64,000 nucleotides of DNA from Epiperipatus broadwayi (lineage: Eukaryota; Onychophora; Udeonychophora; Euonychophora; Peripatidae). The notes beneath the pieces were generated by a model, which was not told where the DNA came from, ran no database searches, and saw only the letters and a program-made list of their open reading frames with translations. The stretch is from assembly GCA_028023455.1 (NCBI GenBank), contig JAQFVV010001037.1, positions 1 through 64,000 of the forward strand, given 5' to 3'. Position 1 is the stretch's first letter. Each line of letters begins with the position of its first letter. Both the position numbers and the translations under genes were made by a program. Positions 45,136 to 58,977 of this stretch are shown here, in pieces.

Positions 45136-46034
45136 CTATTCTATTCAACCACCGGGCCGCGGCCTGGTACCGGGCCGCAGAAGTTGTCTGTCGGTCCACA
45201 GCTAGACTGCAAGAAAGCTTATAATAACAAAATAATAAGATTTTAAACTTTTAATTAATATGAACAATTTTTATTTATCACATTTATTAAAAAAAAGAAA
45301 CAGAACAAAAATACCACAAAATCTAATCAATCATACATAAATTAATTTGTTTTTCTATTTATCACAGATGTTTATGGGGGGGGGTAGAAAGTTTTTTATT
45401 ACACAAACTCCAGTTGTCTTTTGATAGCCAATCACAGCTGCTTGTCAGCGTTGTTAAAACAATAAAATGTAATGTGACTTTTTTTGATCTCTTAAATTTT
45501 TTCTACTCTCTCTTTTAATATTTCATTTTTAGTGGGTTTTTTTTTTGGCTATAAGGCTATTTTTTTTTGGCTTTAACTTTTTATTTTGGAAATCAATTTT
45601 TATTACCTTTTTTTAAAAATAAAAACCGAAAAGTAAGTTCTGTTTCTAACTTTCGCAAAGTATTTCTCAATACACCCCCACCACCCCAAAATATAGTAAG
45701 ATCAAAACTTTTGACTTTTTCAAGTTTCGTTTTTTTTTGTTTAAAAATATGCCCACTTTTTTTTGGCCTATAAGGCAATATTTTTTTTAGGCTTTATTTG
45801 TATACCGTTAAAATACTAAAACTTTTATTTTTAAAACCAATTTTTGTCACCTTTTTTTAAAAATAAAAACAAACAAAAAATAACTTTGGTGTCTATCTTT
45901 TGTCTCAGTGTTGACAACGTATTTCTCAACCCCCCCCCCCCCAAATAAAAATTTATCTGTAAACTTCTGCTGGTCCGTGAAATCTTATCCTTACTTTTAC
46001 CGGTTCGCAGGTGTGAAAAGGTTGAAGACCACTG
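45136..46034. mobile_element. Non-autonomous hAT element with GC-rich ends
   Basis: The left end has TTCAACCACCGGGCCGCGGC and a CTGGTACCGGGCCGC box. The right end, reverse complemented, reads CAGTGGTCTTCAACCTTTTC with TGCGAACCGGT inside. These are the hAT termini of the CAGTGGTTCTCAACC plus GGACCGGT type common in animals. There is no transposase. The interior is a low-complexity tandem duplication. The TSD could not be established because the left terminal bases are degraded. Confidence 0.78.
45538..45960. repeat. Internal tandem duplication (about 200-bp unit) in the non-autonomous hAT
   Basis: Two direct copies, about 45538-45735 and 45757-45960, share the order: T run with GGC-TATAAGGC, AATTTTT-CACC-TTTTTTTAAAAATAAAAAC, GTATTTCTCAA, and then a C-rich block (CACCCCCACCACCCC in one, a run of 14 C in the other). 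The copies are clearly diverged. Open frames called here on both strands are products of the biased composition. Confidence 0.75.
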
Positions 46035-48145
46035 TATTAGGGTATTAGTTTTCTTAATTAAATCTATTTTTAGTTGAAATTTTGTTTTTTTGTAAACTAT
46101 GAACAATAGGGCTTGAGCAATATATTTGTTCCACGATTATGAATAGTTTAATCTAAGTTACTGAACCAAATACATTTTTGCACTTGTTCCTTATAGTTAA
46201 ATCTTTCTCATAACAATTTTAATGTCCCTAAATATATATATTTAAGTTAAATTAAGATTTGTCAAAATATTGTTAACATACTGATCTAGTTTTTTTTTCT
46301 TTGACAATTTAAAAAATTATTATATGTATGGTATATTAAATTTATTGTTGTAAAATTATTACATGAGTTTTTTTTTTGTCTAGTGAGATTACAAGAGACA
46401 TACAATATTGATGTGTTAATCTTTTTTTCCATATATAGAAATAATTAAAAAAATGTATTTTATAATTTGTAAGATTGTCCTAAATGTTTATTGCAAATAC
46501 TGCTCAATTAATTTTAAATTCTTTATTATCAAGTATTGAATTACATTTTAAAGCATTTGCGTTGTATTAATGTAAAGTATTTTGCTTTTTTGACTTATTT
46601 TTAAATCTTGTTTTTAAATACTATTTTGGTTTAATTAGTTTAGCTTTTTGTATGACCTAGTTGTTATGTTTTTGGATAGTTTCCACTAGTTAATTAAAAA
46701 AATAAATAAAGATAAAAGAAAATCTTCTAAAAATTATATATATACATTTTAATTAAATTGCAGTTATTTATTAAAATAATCGATGAGATTGATATCACAT
46801 TTTTTGTATTTTAACTAATGTTGTATTTTCTGTTTCAAATTTTTGTTTTTTTTTGCCGGATAGTTCATTTAAACATATTTCAAAATAATAATATTGATAA
46901 TAGAATGCTAGTGATTGCCACCTTTTTAATATTTTTTATTTGAAACTACATTATAAAATTTAATTCTCATTCTTTCAATACAGATGATTTCCTGTTTAGG
47001 ACCAAAAGTTATTTCTTTTCTTCTCAATGTCTTACTGTGTAGTTTAGTGCTGATGGATTCAAGTGTAAGGCATTATTAATTCAAATCAATTTGACACTTC
47101 TGATGCCTGAATGTCATATGATTTTTTGAGCAATTAACTATTTGATTATTATCTTATACAAAATTCAAATTTGGCCTTTTAGTGAATACTGTCTCTGTCT
47201 AATGGCAGAACTTCTTAAGATCTGAGCAATAAATCATCAATAATAATTATTATTATGATCATCATCATCATTATAATCAAATGTTTCAAATCAATCATTG
47301 ATTTAGCTCTTACTTTTATTCAGTTACATTTGTTTTAATAAAATCTTTGGCATTTTTTCTACAAATACTAGCATGTTTTTTTTTTTTTTGCTTTTTAAGA
47401 TTTGCAATAATTATTTCTTCTGCTTATAAAAATAATCGCCTTACTAGATATTTTTTTTCTCAATATATTTTTAATGTTTCCATAATGTTCATCATCACAT
47501 GCATCGTATTGATTTCTTTTTAAAAATTATTAATTGATACATTTTTTCCTCGGGTTTTTTCGACGTTATAGTTTTTTTTTCTTAGAACTTAGTGTTATTT
47601 TTTAACTAATTGATTCATTTTGTTAGATGCTTTCAATAAAAAAAAATTACTGATTAACTATAGTTCATATTGATTTATCTTTAATTTTAACGGAGTATTA
47701 AAGTCTTTTTTTTTAAAAAAAATTCAATTCAATTTATGCTTAACTTTTTTACATGAGAAATATTATTATATTTTATAAATTGATTAATTATTATAATTTT
47801 GTTTCTCATTTACCATTTATGACAATATATTCAAATCTTTTGTCTTAACAATCATAAATTATGTATTATTGATGTGGAATAACAATAAATAATATATAGT
47901 TAATTGACCCATTAGAAAATATAGATAAGTACTATAAATTGATAGTTGTGTTACATTTTGAAATGATTATAATAATCTGAATATCAATTATTTTCCACAT
48001 GAAATAGTAATTAAAGATTTAGCCTTTTTTAGAAAAAGATGATCTGGATTTTAAAAGTCAGATAAAAAAAAGAATATATACCAAGAAAATAATCCACATA
48101 TGTATATATTAGCTTGGGAAAAATAATCATTTAGTAATGTCCATC
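46035..48145. other. AT-rich intergenic DNA, no gene seen
   Basis: No gene, RNA or known element is recognised. Small ATT/ATC runs occur near 47235-47275. Confidence 0.5.
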
Positions 48146-49540
<1,395 letters not shown>

Positions 49541-49659
49541 GTTTAGTGCAGTGTTAAAATGATCGACGCGAGAGCTCAATGTCTATGGATCAGAGCCCAG
49601 ACCTTTCATTTCCAGGACTCGAACTTCTTATAAATTCTCAAGCAATAAACCATTCCACT
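49541..49659 (-). repeat. tRNA-like SINE, copy 3 (best preserved)
   Basis: On the minus strand: GAATGGTTTATTGCTTGAG, then AGAAGTTCGAGTCCTGG, a near-canonical Pol III B box (GTTCGAGTCC), a body with GGTCTGGGCTCTGATCC, and the end AACACTGCACTAAAC. It shares the block order and end with the two copies near 36.2-36.4 kb and is clearly richer in CpG than its surroundings. Confidence 0.65.
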
Positions 49660-50302
49660 ATTTTTATAAATTATTTGCTTATTTTAATATATGCTTATTG
49701 ACATTTTATTTATTGCATTTATATATGTTTTGGTAAAAAAAGAAAGAAAAAATACTACTAATCTGGTTATTTATTCTTGCTGTTAGCTGTAATCAAATTA
49801 CAGGTTCTAGAGCCATAATTTTGTCTGATCTGAAATTTTTAATAGTTTTTTTAAAAAAACTATATTTATATACTTAACAAAATCACATGTACATAAAATA
49901 TAAATGTATGGCAGTTTAATCTTATAATAATAGTTTGTTAATTGTATATAATGATGAATGTTTTACTTTTTTTTGCATTGCAATGGGATATACCAATTCA
50001 AAAAAATTATTTGTAATCCTGAATTTTATAAATGTCATTTATTAATAATGTCATTTCATTAATTATAGTATGCTACTTAGGACAAAATGATTTTGAATAT
50101 AAGAATTATTAAAATTTAAATTCATTACTGATTTATTACATAATTTCTATTTAATTAATTAGATTTTTTTTGTAATTAAGCTTACTTATTTTTTTTTTAA
50201 AAATATTTTTTTTATTTATTATACAAAGCACCACACTAATCTCAGCTAACTTTCAACTTCTATATTATGAGTAGTAATTTTTTCTATTGCTCCAATGTCA
50301 AT
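49660..50302. other. AT-rich intergenic DNA, no gene seen
   Basis: Nothing is recognised. Confidence 0.5.
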
Positions 50303-50420
50303 TATTATAAATTTGAGTAATCAATAGACATTAGATATTAGTATATCTATTGCTTTTTGCTGATGAAGAGCAATACTCAACAATAAATTTTTGAATTTAA
50401 TTGATTACTCAAGTTTACAA
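50303..50420. repeat. Small inverted repeat
   Basis: ATTATAAATTTGAGTAATCAAT at the left is mirrored by ATTGATTACTCAAGTTTACAATAAT at the right. The ten-base core AGTAATCAAT also occurs in both arms of the larger inverted repeat 100 bp downstream. Confidence 0.65.
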
Positions 50421-50480
50421 TAATTAGTTTTAAGCCAATAAACATCCCATGATCACCATTTCTTATTCTTGCTTATAACT

Positions 50481-50903
50481 GCTATTAAAACAGGCAAAAC
50501 TCTCTGTACAGTATTGCCACTCAATTCAAGCCAGAGTAATCAATGGATTCCAGAAAGCTTGTGCATAAAATCACCATTTAGTACTTACTCATTCAATATC
50601 CCTAAGCTAATGAGCATGGATTGAAAATATTATTGTGTTTTCAATTTAAGACTCATAGTTTTATAGTTAAGTAGAGATAAAAGGTGGCTGCTGGAGGGTT
50701 GCATTAGATCCTAAGATCTACATGCAGTGCTCTCAGATTCAAGGCTCCTCACTGACAAATGCCACAATCCAGAAACTAGTCTGGGGATATTGGATGAGTA
50801 AGCACTAGATGGGGATTTTACACACAAGCCTTCTGACATCCATTGATTACTCCAGCTTGCATTGAATGGCAATACTGTATGGAGAGTTTTGCCTGTTTCA
50901 ATA
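50481..50903. repeat. Long inverted repeat, arms about 120 bp, spacer about 180 bp
   Basis: The left arm (50481-50603) and the reverse complement of the right arm (50783-50903) share AAACAGGCAAAACTCTC, ACAGTATTGCCA-TCAAT, GAGTAATCAATGGAT, GGCTTGTG-or-AGCTTGTG, TAAAATC and TTACTCAT-CAATATCCC in the same order. Identity is about 85% by eye. The composition is less AT-rich than the flanks. It looks like a foldback/MITE-type unit or an inverted duplication of one repeat. Confidence 0.8.
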
Positions 50904-51659
50904 AATAGTTTTGGAACAACTTACTGGAGTCAACTATAGCTTTTAAATCATCTTTAATTTATCCGATATTCTAAGAAATGGTTAAAAGAAGTCCATGAGC
51001 TATATAAATGTACATTTTTATTAGTATTTTAATTTTATATTATTTGCATTTGTTTTACAATTAAAAATAAATTTTTAGATAATTTGTATATTAAGTATAG
51101 ACTGTATATTTTAAAAAATGTATACAACAGACATTTTGTAAAGAAATACGATTTATAAGAATAGGCTTGCAAGAAAGTTTTGATAGAATTTAGTTTTGCT
51201 ATTAGTATGTAATATTGCTGCCTCCCCCTCCTCTTTTTAATTGCTCTCATTTTTTTGTAGCAAGATAATCACTGCAAATTCAGATAATTGTAAATAAATT
51301 TTTAATGCATGTATTAATTTTTTTAATTTTTAACAATAAATTTTATACTAATTTTCAATTAGTATATTATTATTAACAGTTTAATTTAATAAAATGTATC
51401 TTTCAAAGGACTATTATATATAAACTTTGATTACATTTGTGGATTTACTCCACATTATGTTGGCAAAACAGAATTAAATGATAACATTGGATTAATAGTA
51501 TAAACAGCCTAAATACTGAACATAATAATACAGTGTATATATATATGATATAATTTAACATTTTTTTAACATTGAACAATAGTCATCATAAGTTTTACAT
51601 CAATTTACAATAAAAATTGTAATTGGTTATTATATTTTTTTTGTTATCTTTTAGGATTT
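50904..51659. other. AT-rich intergenic DNA, no gene seen
   Basis: Nothing is recognised. The 71-codon minus-strand frame at 51035-51250 has no domain. Confidence 0.5.
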
Positions 51660-52140
51660 GTATTCTTTCAGAGATCATTGCATCTTGTTAAAGGCTTGAA
51701 CGCATGCTTATTAATGCCAATGTATTTGTATATCCACTTTGTTCAGCAATTTTTTTATCCCTTTGAGATATTGCTTCTATTTTGTTTATAAAAGTATGTG
51801 GATGTATTCTATAATCATTATTATATACAAATGTACAACTGGTACACCATATGGAAAATAGTGAATGTGCTGGAGCAAATGTGGGGATAGTCATCCTTGG
51901 AAAATGATCATGTAAGGCTGTTGATATTTTCATTTTTGTGGCTGAGTATTATTGGGATCATCATTCTGATTTTTTCAAGATCCTGACATTTAAAAAAAAG
52001 TATAATTATGTTTCAATTTTTTTGTGACAAAGAGTACACTGAGCATCAGTATTTAGGTGTCCTCTTTTGAATCTATAGAAGTGTAGGGTGAGTAAACATT
52101 CTAAATTTACCTTTATTAATAAGTCAGTTTTAGAAATTTG
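51660..52140 (-). pseudogene. LINE 3'-end fragment (ORF2 C-terminus)
   Basis: On the minus strand, from about 52140, the sequence reads LECLLTLHFYRFKRGHLNTD and then CTLCHKK, which resembles the ORF2 C-terminal block and the start of the Cys/His motif seen in LINE B (LLTSHFLVMQRG then CKLCNMHEE). After a frameshift, an 81-codon open piece at 51688-51933 continues, with HTFINKIEAISQRDKK. Only this end of the element is present, as expected of a 5'-truncated insertion. I could not find a poly(A) tail or TSD with certainty. Confidence 0.65.
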
Positions 52141-53727
52141 ATCTCAAAAGGTAATATCATATTCCCATTGTTATCCATACATATGAATAATATATATATA
52201 TTTGCAGAAGTTGAAACAATGTATCAGAAAATGACAAATGAACAGATTAAACATTCAGATTGTGATCCATCTATTTGAACATATTTATAGTTTATAGATT
52301 GATGTGCATTAAAATTCACTTCAATTCTTTATTGTTTGTCTTTTTCTTTATTTTTTTCTTCCTTCTGGTTTAAAATAGACAGACTCATTTATGAGTGATT
52401 GCTAATAATGATTATATTTTGTTAGAGTTTATCCTCGGTAATTTTTATGTAAATATATGTGTGGGTATTGATGTAGATATATGGCAATATATACAAGCAT
52501 GCTATAATTAAAATAATTTTTACTAAATATGAATAATTTAATTATATTTATCATTTTAAAAAATCCATTTTGTTGTTAGAAAAGTTTGAGTGCTCAGAAA
52601 GATACTGTCAATTATTTTATTGCAAAAAAAGTTTATTTTTTTAAATTAATTTTACAAGAAGATATTTTATTCATAATTTTATCACCTGGTCATTACAATT
52701 AATAAATTTGTGATTAATTCTTTTGAAGTATAAAAGAATGAAAAACAGTATTACTTTGATTGTACCATAATAAATATTTACAATTGAATATGACTCATAA
52801 TTTTTTATCTGATTTTTTTTACCATATTACAAGTTGAATACTATTATTTCAAAACCTTTGTTCTTTTCATTATTTTTAGATGTGGAAATTTTACATAGTT
52901 GAACAAAGTCATTCAAATATGAATTTTGGTGGTTAAAAAAAAATGCTTAAAAAGTTCACTTTTATTTTGAATAGTGTGTGCAGTTCATTCCTCAAAATCC
53001 ATCATAAATCAAAATATATTTGTTTTCTATAGTGTAAAATTTAACTCATTATTACAGACTCAAAGTATATTATAAACTTTGAATATCTTATTAAATAAAA
53101 TAATTTACAGTAGAGAATCTGTGGTAATTATTGAATAAAAAATTTAGTAAGTATTTTATTAAATTAGAAATATAAATTTGGATACAAATATAGTGTATAA
53201 ACTTTATTAATAAACATAGTGTAGGGGCATTTTTTAAACCAATAATTATAAATTTTAGCAAGTACAGTGGCCATATTGATGATTTGGTAATAGTATCCTG
53301 TTCAAATCAGATTTGTTAAAATTAAAATAAAGAAAACAAAAGAATTTAAATTGACACAAAGTAATTTTTCTATTTATTTTTTATTTCACTTTATGTATTT
53401 ATTATATGGTCAATTTGTTTGTTTATAATTATATTTTAATTTTTTTTAATTGCATCTGAAATCTGCTCAAAAATGTTAAATATTATTTTTTTTATTGTTA
53501 CTGACCATATTAAATAAAAATAAAGCAAGTAAAAAATATATTTGGACTAATGTAATGTATATTTTCTAATTTATTTTTTGGTATTTATGATATGATCAAA
53601 GTTTTTTCTTAAATTACTCAGTAATAAATATTTCTTTTTTTTTCTCTTTCATTTGACATATATATTTACTCTTGTGAAGAAAATATTTGTTTCTTTGCAA
53701 TTTTTTTTTCCATTAAGATATTACTTA
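52141..53727. other. AT-rich intergenic DNA, no gene seen
   Basis: Nothing is recognised. Confidence 0.5.
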
Positions 53728-54450
53728 CTTTATTAGATATGTAAATAATATATATTTTTATATAGAGAAGGAAATAAATCTTCAGTCATGCGCTTTTATG
53801 AATTTACACATGCTCATCCATAAATATCAGTTTAAAAACATGTGAACCACTTATACTTAGGACTTATTATTATATAAACCAACCTTTGCTCATCATGCTG
53901 AAATCATGGCTTTAACCTATTGTATGCCTGATATATAACTGGAGATGTACATCTTTATTCATTCTGTAACAAGATAGAGATAGAAACTCATTTTTAACCA
54001 CTTGTGATTAAAAATAAAAATTAAATTTTGAATTTACTGGAATAAATAGTCTATTTATATAGCACTTGACTACAGTATGTAATATATAGAAGGAAATAAT
54101 ATAGAAAAGGAAATGACCAAAGGTTTATTTCCTTCTCTATATTACCTACTTAATCAAGCACTATGTGAATAGACTATATATTACAGTAAATTCAAAATTT
54201 AATATTTATTTCTCTCCTTTTATAGAATGAATAAGTTTGTAAATTTATTTGTCAAGTTATATGTCAGGCACACAAGAGATTAAAGGCTTGATTTCAGCAT
54301 GCAAGTGTAAGTGGTCCACTTATACTTTTTAAAACTGATGCTTACGAATGAATGTATACATTTGTAAAAATGTATGGCCAAAGGGTGATTTCCTTCTCTA
54401 TAATACATACACAATCAAGCATTATATGAATAGACTATATATATATATAT
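53728..54450. repeat. Large imperfect palindrome, arms about 340 bp
   Basis: The left arm (about 53728-54100) and the reverse complement of the right arm (about 54110-54420) share a long ordered series of blocks: TATAGAGAAGGAAAT, ATCAGTTT-AAAA, GTG-ACCACTTA, CATGCTGAAATCA, CTTTAA, GCCTGA-ATATAACT, TTATTCATTCT, AAATTTTGAATTTACTG, ATAGTCTATT and TATAGAAGGAAAT. The block TATAGAGAAGGAAAT occurs at both ends of each arm, four times in all. The centre is only about 10-20 bp, so a transcript would fold into one long hairpin. No coding content. Confidence 0.82.
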
Positions 54451-55404
54451 ATTGTGTAGGAAGCTAAAAATCGCTATCCAACAACATACCTAAGCAATCT
54501 GAAATAATGAATTATTTTTTTTTAATTGGCAGGTAGAAAGATAAAAACGATTTTGCTAAAACACTTTTTGATAATGTTTTTATAGTTTTAATATATATTT
54601 TTTTCTAAACAGTGGAATAACTACTTACTAAGTAGTTATTAATGATGGGTAATTGACTGTAAAAAAAAATACCCATGTATATATTAGTAATAAAATTTTA
54701 TTACTAAGAAAATGCCAATCTTAATAATAAAAAAAGTTGTACATAATTATATATATATGTTGATCGTTTGTGTTGTGTTAGTTGATTTGACAATGACTTA
54801 AATAAAAAACAATAATTATAACAGTAGAAAATAAATCAATATTTTAAAGATAAGAATATTATAAATTTATTTTAGAACATGTTTTATTATTTTTTAATGA
54901 ATCAATGTAAAAAAAAAAAAAAAAATTAAAAGCTGAAACACTGGTTTTCAAATAATAAAGAAATAGCACCAAGATAAAAAGGAAACAATTAAAAAAAATC
55001 GTCTGCTGCTTCTGGTTGGAAAAAAAAGATCGGACAAGTCTAGTTTTTTAGCAGTAGGATTAATTTTATATTGTTCTACAAAATAGACAATTTTTCTTAA
55101 TTAATTTGATCTTTGAATTAAAAAAAGTAAAAGAAATGGATGGAGCATTAATCTGATTTATTCAATAGAGAAGTGGAAATCATTATCAATTCAAATTTTA
55201 GAAAAAAGAAAAATAACCTGATTTTTGTTTAAAAGGAACTGAAAAAAAAAAAGAAATTAGAACAGTTGAGTTAAGTTTTATTCTGTCGATAAAAATATTT
55301 TATTAGATGCAAACTGACTATAAATTTATGTAAAGTTGTATATATATAGTTCAAGCATTAAATACGTTGGCTAAGAGCTGAATTGTCACCGGTTTGAAGC
55401 ATTT
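54451..55404. other. AT-rich intergenic DNA, no gene seen
   Basis: Nothing is recognised. Long A runs occur near 54910. Confidence 0.5.
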
Positions 55405-55512
55405 TTCTATGTATGTGCTTATTAAATGCTTTCATTATTATTATTTTGGGGGTAGATGAAATTAATATCAAGTCATTTTGTATGTGCCTTTTAAATGCTT
55501 TCATCATCATCA

Positions 55513-55550
<38 letters not shown>

Positions 55551-55671
55551 GTTGTTGTTGTTGTTGTTGTTGCTGCTGCTGCTGCTGCTGCTGTTGTTGT
55601 TGTTTAGGGGTAGATGAAATTAATATTAAATCATTCTGTATGTGTCTTGTTTTAAATGCTTTACATTTTTT
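55405..55671. repeat. Three-copy minor repeat containing a compound trinucleotide microsatellite
   Basis: A unit GGGGTAGATGAAATTAATAT, then TCATT-TGTATGTG-CTT and TTAAATGCTTT, is complete at 55448-55502 and 55606-55663, with a partial copy at about 55405-55445. Each is followed by a trinucleotide run. The middle run (55501-55604) has grown into a compound tract CAT, ATT, GTT, GCT, GTT. The poly-Ile/His/Val/Cys open frames here are artefacts. Confidence 0.88.
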
Positions 55672-57300
55672 TATGATAAGAGTGAGAGATATTGTTGTGG
55701 GAAATGTTTTTTGAATCGGATCAGGGATTTTTTTTTGTCAAGTGCTTAAACCTAATGCTATGTTTTATGAAGGTTGCATGATTGTTGGGCTAAAATATCA
55801 TCATTATCCTATAAAGGTGCAGAGAAGTAGTTTTAAGATTTTAGTGATTTCTTCTTCTTATTATTATTATCATCATAAAATTAAAGCTAGATACAAGCTA
55901 ATTAAGGCTTGAAAATATTATTGACTCATGTTCTGGTGTACTATTTTGCAAGAGTAATGTAGATATGAAAGTTTTACTTGTACATGTTGATGTTAGACCT
56001 GTATATATGTGGGTGGACAAAGATTCCCCACCAAGCCAGTGGAGTCATAGTTTAGCTCACTCCCTAAGATATTTATACTATATTTATAAAGTATTTAAAC
56101 ACAGTGGAAGAGTTTTCCCACTTAGTTGTTCTCTATACCATAAGATGATTTCTTTATTGATGGCCAGAGGTTGATAGGTAAACCTAAGTCTCTTTATATG
56201 ACTAGTGATAAAAATCCTAGCATATCTCAACCTTAGTGAAAAGGTTTTCTCTTATTCGGGTCACTGCCTGCCTCATGTTAATGTTGATATTCCTTAATGG
56301 ATGTATGAAATCTAGCTATTACTAAGCATTACTTATAAATGTTGGTTACAGGGTCACAAACTCAATTTGATATCAGGATGAGTGTGGGTCTTGTGTGTGC
56401 GATTGGTGTACTTGAACATTGTTTTGTTGATACATTTTAATTTATCAATAAGAGCCAAGAGTAATAATGTCAATAAATATTCAACTTAAGGGTTAAATCA
56501 AACCTGCGAATGTAAGCAATGTGTATCTAAAATTATTTAATAAATATATCTGCAGCCAGTTGAGAACTTCACTGGAAAGGTAATATTACTAAAATATTAT
56601 TATTATTGTCATAAAAACATGAATATAGTGTGTATGCACATGTAGTGATGATTGAGCTAGATACCAATTTATTGACATTTGAAAGTAACCAAAATTAACT
56701 TGGTTCCACCATACATAAAATATCTCTATTGTTTAGCATAGGGCAAGAAATATTAGATTAAAATCATTAAATAAAATTATTAAATTTTACTATTGGAATC
56801 ATTACCCTTGAAAACAAAGCAGTAACTAAAAGTATTAAACAATGGGGAGAGGAATTTAATGTTCACTATATCTGGAATAAAAATGAGAACAAAAATATAA
56901 TGTATGCGAAGTTAAATATTATTTTTGTCTGTCTGATGTTAATATTACTCCATGGTAATCGTGATTTCCTAATAGTTTAAAATGAGTATTTATATTTTAA
57001 AACCTCTTGATATTATTTATTGATTTAGAGATAAATTATTTATGTGTTTAGTTTTTTTATTATGAAGTTTAAATGTGTGTTAGATACTATATGTAAAACT
57101 TATATATCATAATACAGTTGTAGAACAAGGGAAAGCCACGTGAGTCATCAAGTGAATGTATATATTATATATTAAATTGTAGTATGTTAATAAAATTTGT
57201 TATTTGTTTTAAATAAAAATTTGCGTATGTCTCAATGTTTTGTGGGTTATTATAATCTAGACATCTCAAATCCAATCATACATCAATATATTATTATTAA
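55672..57300. other. Intergenic DNA, unrecognised
   Basis: No gene is recognised. The 69-codon frame at 55965-56174 has no domain. The composition at 55950-56500 is slightly less AT-rich than average. Confidence 0.4.
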
Positions 57301-58977
57301 TAGTTGACTCATCATTTTCATAAATAATATCCAATAAAATTTATTTAAAATGGTTAATATTCCGAGCTTATGTAGCATGGCAATACTCCAAATTACCTAA
57401 TAATTGAATATAGTTGAAATATAAATTATGAATAGGGATAGTTATTAAGTGATAGTGGATGCAGTGGGTGGGCATAAAATCCTTTCCCCATCCGTTGTAT
57501 TCAAACACCTCTCTAGACGCACTTCTTTATAATTTTACTTTAATTGTGAATATGTTTATAATGTTATTTTTTAAAAGATTTGATAAGCTTAAATTATTCG
57601 AACTTTAATATAAATAAACATTAAACTACATTAAAGACAGCCCAATAATCTATCGCAGTTTGTTCGAGCTCCACACCTTATTGTTCTAAAAACCCTGAGA
57701 AAAGATTATAATGGGAGAAATGAGTTAGCACAATGGAAAATTTAATAATTAAAACAGATAGTAGTGTAATAGATCTATGAATGTGAGGATGATAGGAGGA
57801 TGGATTAGGAAGGTGGAGATGGATATAGAACTGTTTGTAATTGGAACAAAATTTTAATTGTGACTTTAATGACAATGAATGGGGAGTGTGCTGAGAATAG
57901 GCAAGAATTTCCAGAATATTAATATTATTATTATTTTTAATACATTGTCAGTGGTCTTTTAATTGATAGATTATTTATTAATCCACTCGTTAAATATTAT
58001 TGCTGAAAGTTATTGAAATGAGATATAACCTCAATATTTTATTAAAGTTGCAATTTGGTGCCCTGGCAAATAAGATTGTGGATGTTGTATCTCATCATCA
58101 TCATCCTAGTAGGATTTAGTAATAGTGTTAGCTGGGAACAATGAAACATCCATCGATCCATCCTTAAAATGTTACAATTGTCATGCAACTTAGTCGCAAG
58201 TGTTTGAATGCTATATAGATTTAAATATAGGTTATAATTAATGCATTGCATGGTCGCCCGAGCTAAGATAAATAAATATTACAATTGATCCATAACGAGG
58301 ATGTGCGACCATTTGAATAAAGTTATAATTAGTTTAAACTGTCCAATAATATATGTTATATTTGTAAACTCCCCAATCGTATAAGTTAGAATAGCCCCAA
58401 TCATTTAGTTATATTTGATTCGCAACGCGGATGACTGATCAAAAGATTAGAATACGTTTTATATCAATTTAATAAGCATAATATATTTTAGTTTTGTTAT
58501 ATTTCCATAAATCCATAAATTTTATTTGACGACAATGTGTTCACCCCGAAGTTCGATCTTTAATTTTTCATTTAGTTAGAATATATGGTTCTCGTAGAAT
58601 AGCTGCTAAATCCCACTCAATGGCACAGTTATCACGCTAAAATTATAAAATATGATCATTCACGGGCCGTTAATTATAATCATTTTGACGTGTTTTTTGT
58701 AATGCGAAAATAAAAACAAAAAGAAAATCATCTTTCTTAAATATTACTTAATTTTAAATATTTTTTTTATTAATGTATACAAATTAAATGATAATAATAA
58801 ATGTAAAATAAAATAAACAAATTACAATTTGATTAGCCTTTTTTAGTTTTCTTTTTATTAGAAAAAATAAATTTTCTATCAGAGGTTTTTTTTACTGGGG
58901 TTAAGGCTTTTTTTTTTTGTTGTTTGCCGCTAGTTTTTATTTCAAATAGAATGATAACTAAAAGTAAAACTTGTTAC
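57301..58977. other. Intergenic DNA with slightly more CpG and a CCAAT cluster
   Basis: No gene is recognised. CpG-containing words are more frequent from about 58240 to 58690 (GTCGCCCG, CGCAACGCGG, ACGGGCCG) than in most of the window. Three CCAAT pentamers lie at 58343, 58373 and 58397 inside a degenerate repeat with units of about 24-30 bp (CCAAT...GTTATATTTG). A second pair of similar segments, GATCCATAACGAGGATG and GATTCGCAACGCGGATG, flanks the cluster. It might be a regulatory or repeat region; there is no proof. Confidence 0.3.

Noticed and set aside
45567-46106. Open frames on both strands inside the non-autonomous hAT
   Set aside because: They are Lys/Phe-rich products of T- and A-rich repeats, with the same sequence duplicated, and no domain.
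55413-55714. Poly-Ile/Val/Ala and poly-His/Tyr/Cys open frames
   Set aside because: These are frames of the compound trinucleotide microsatellite, with no protein family.
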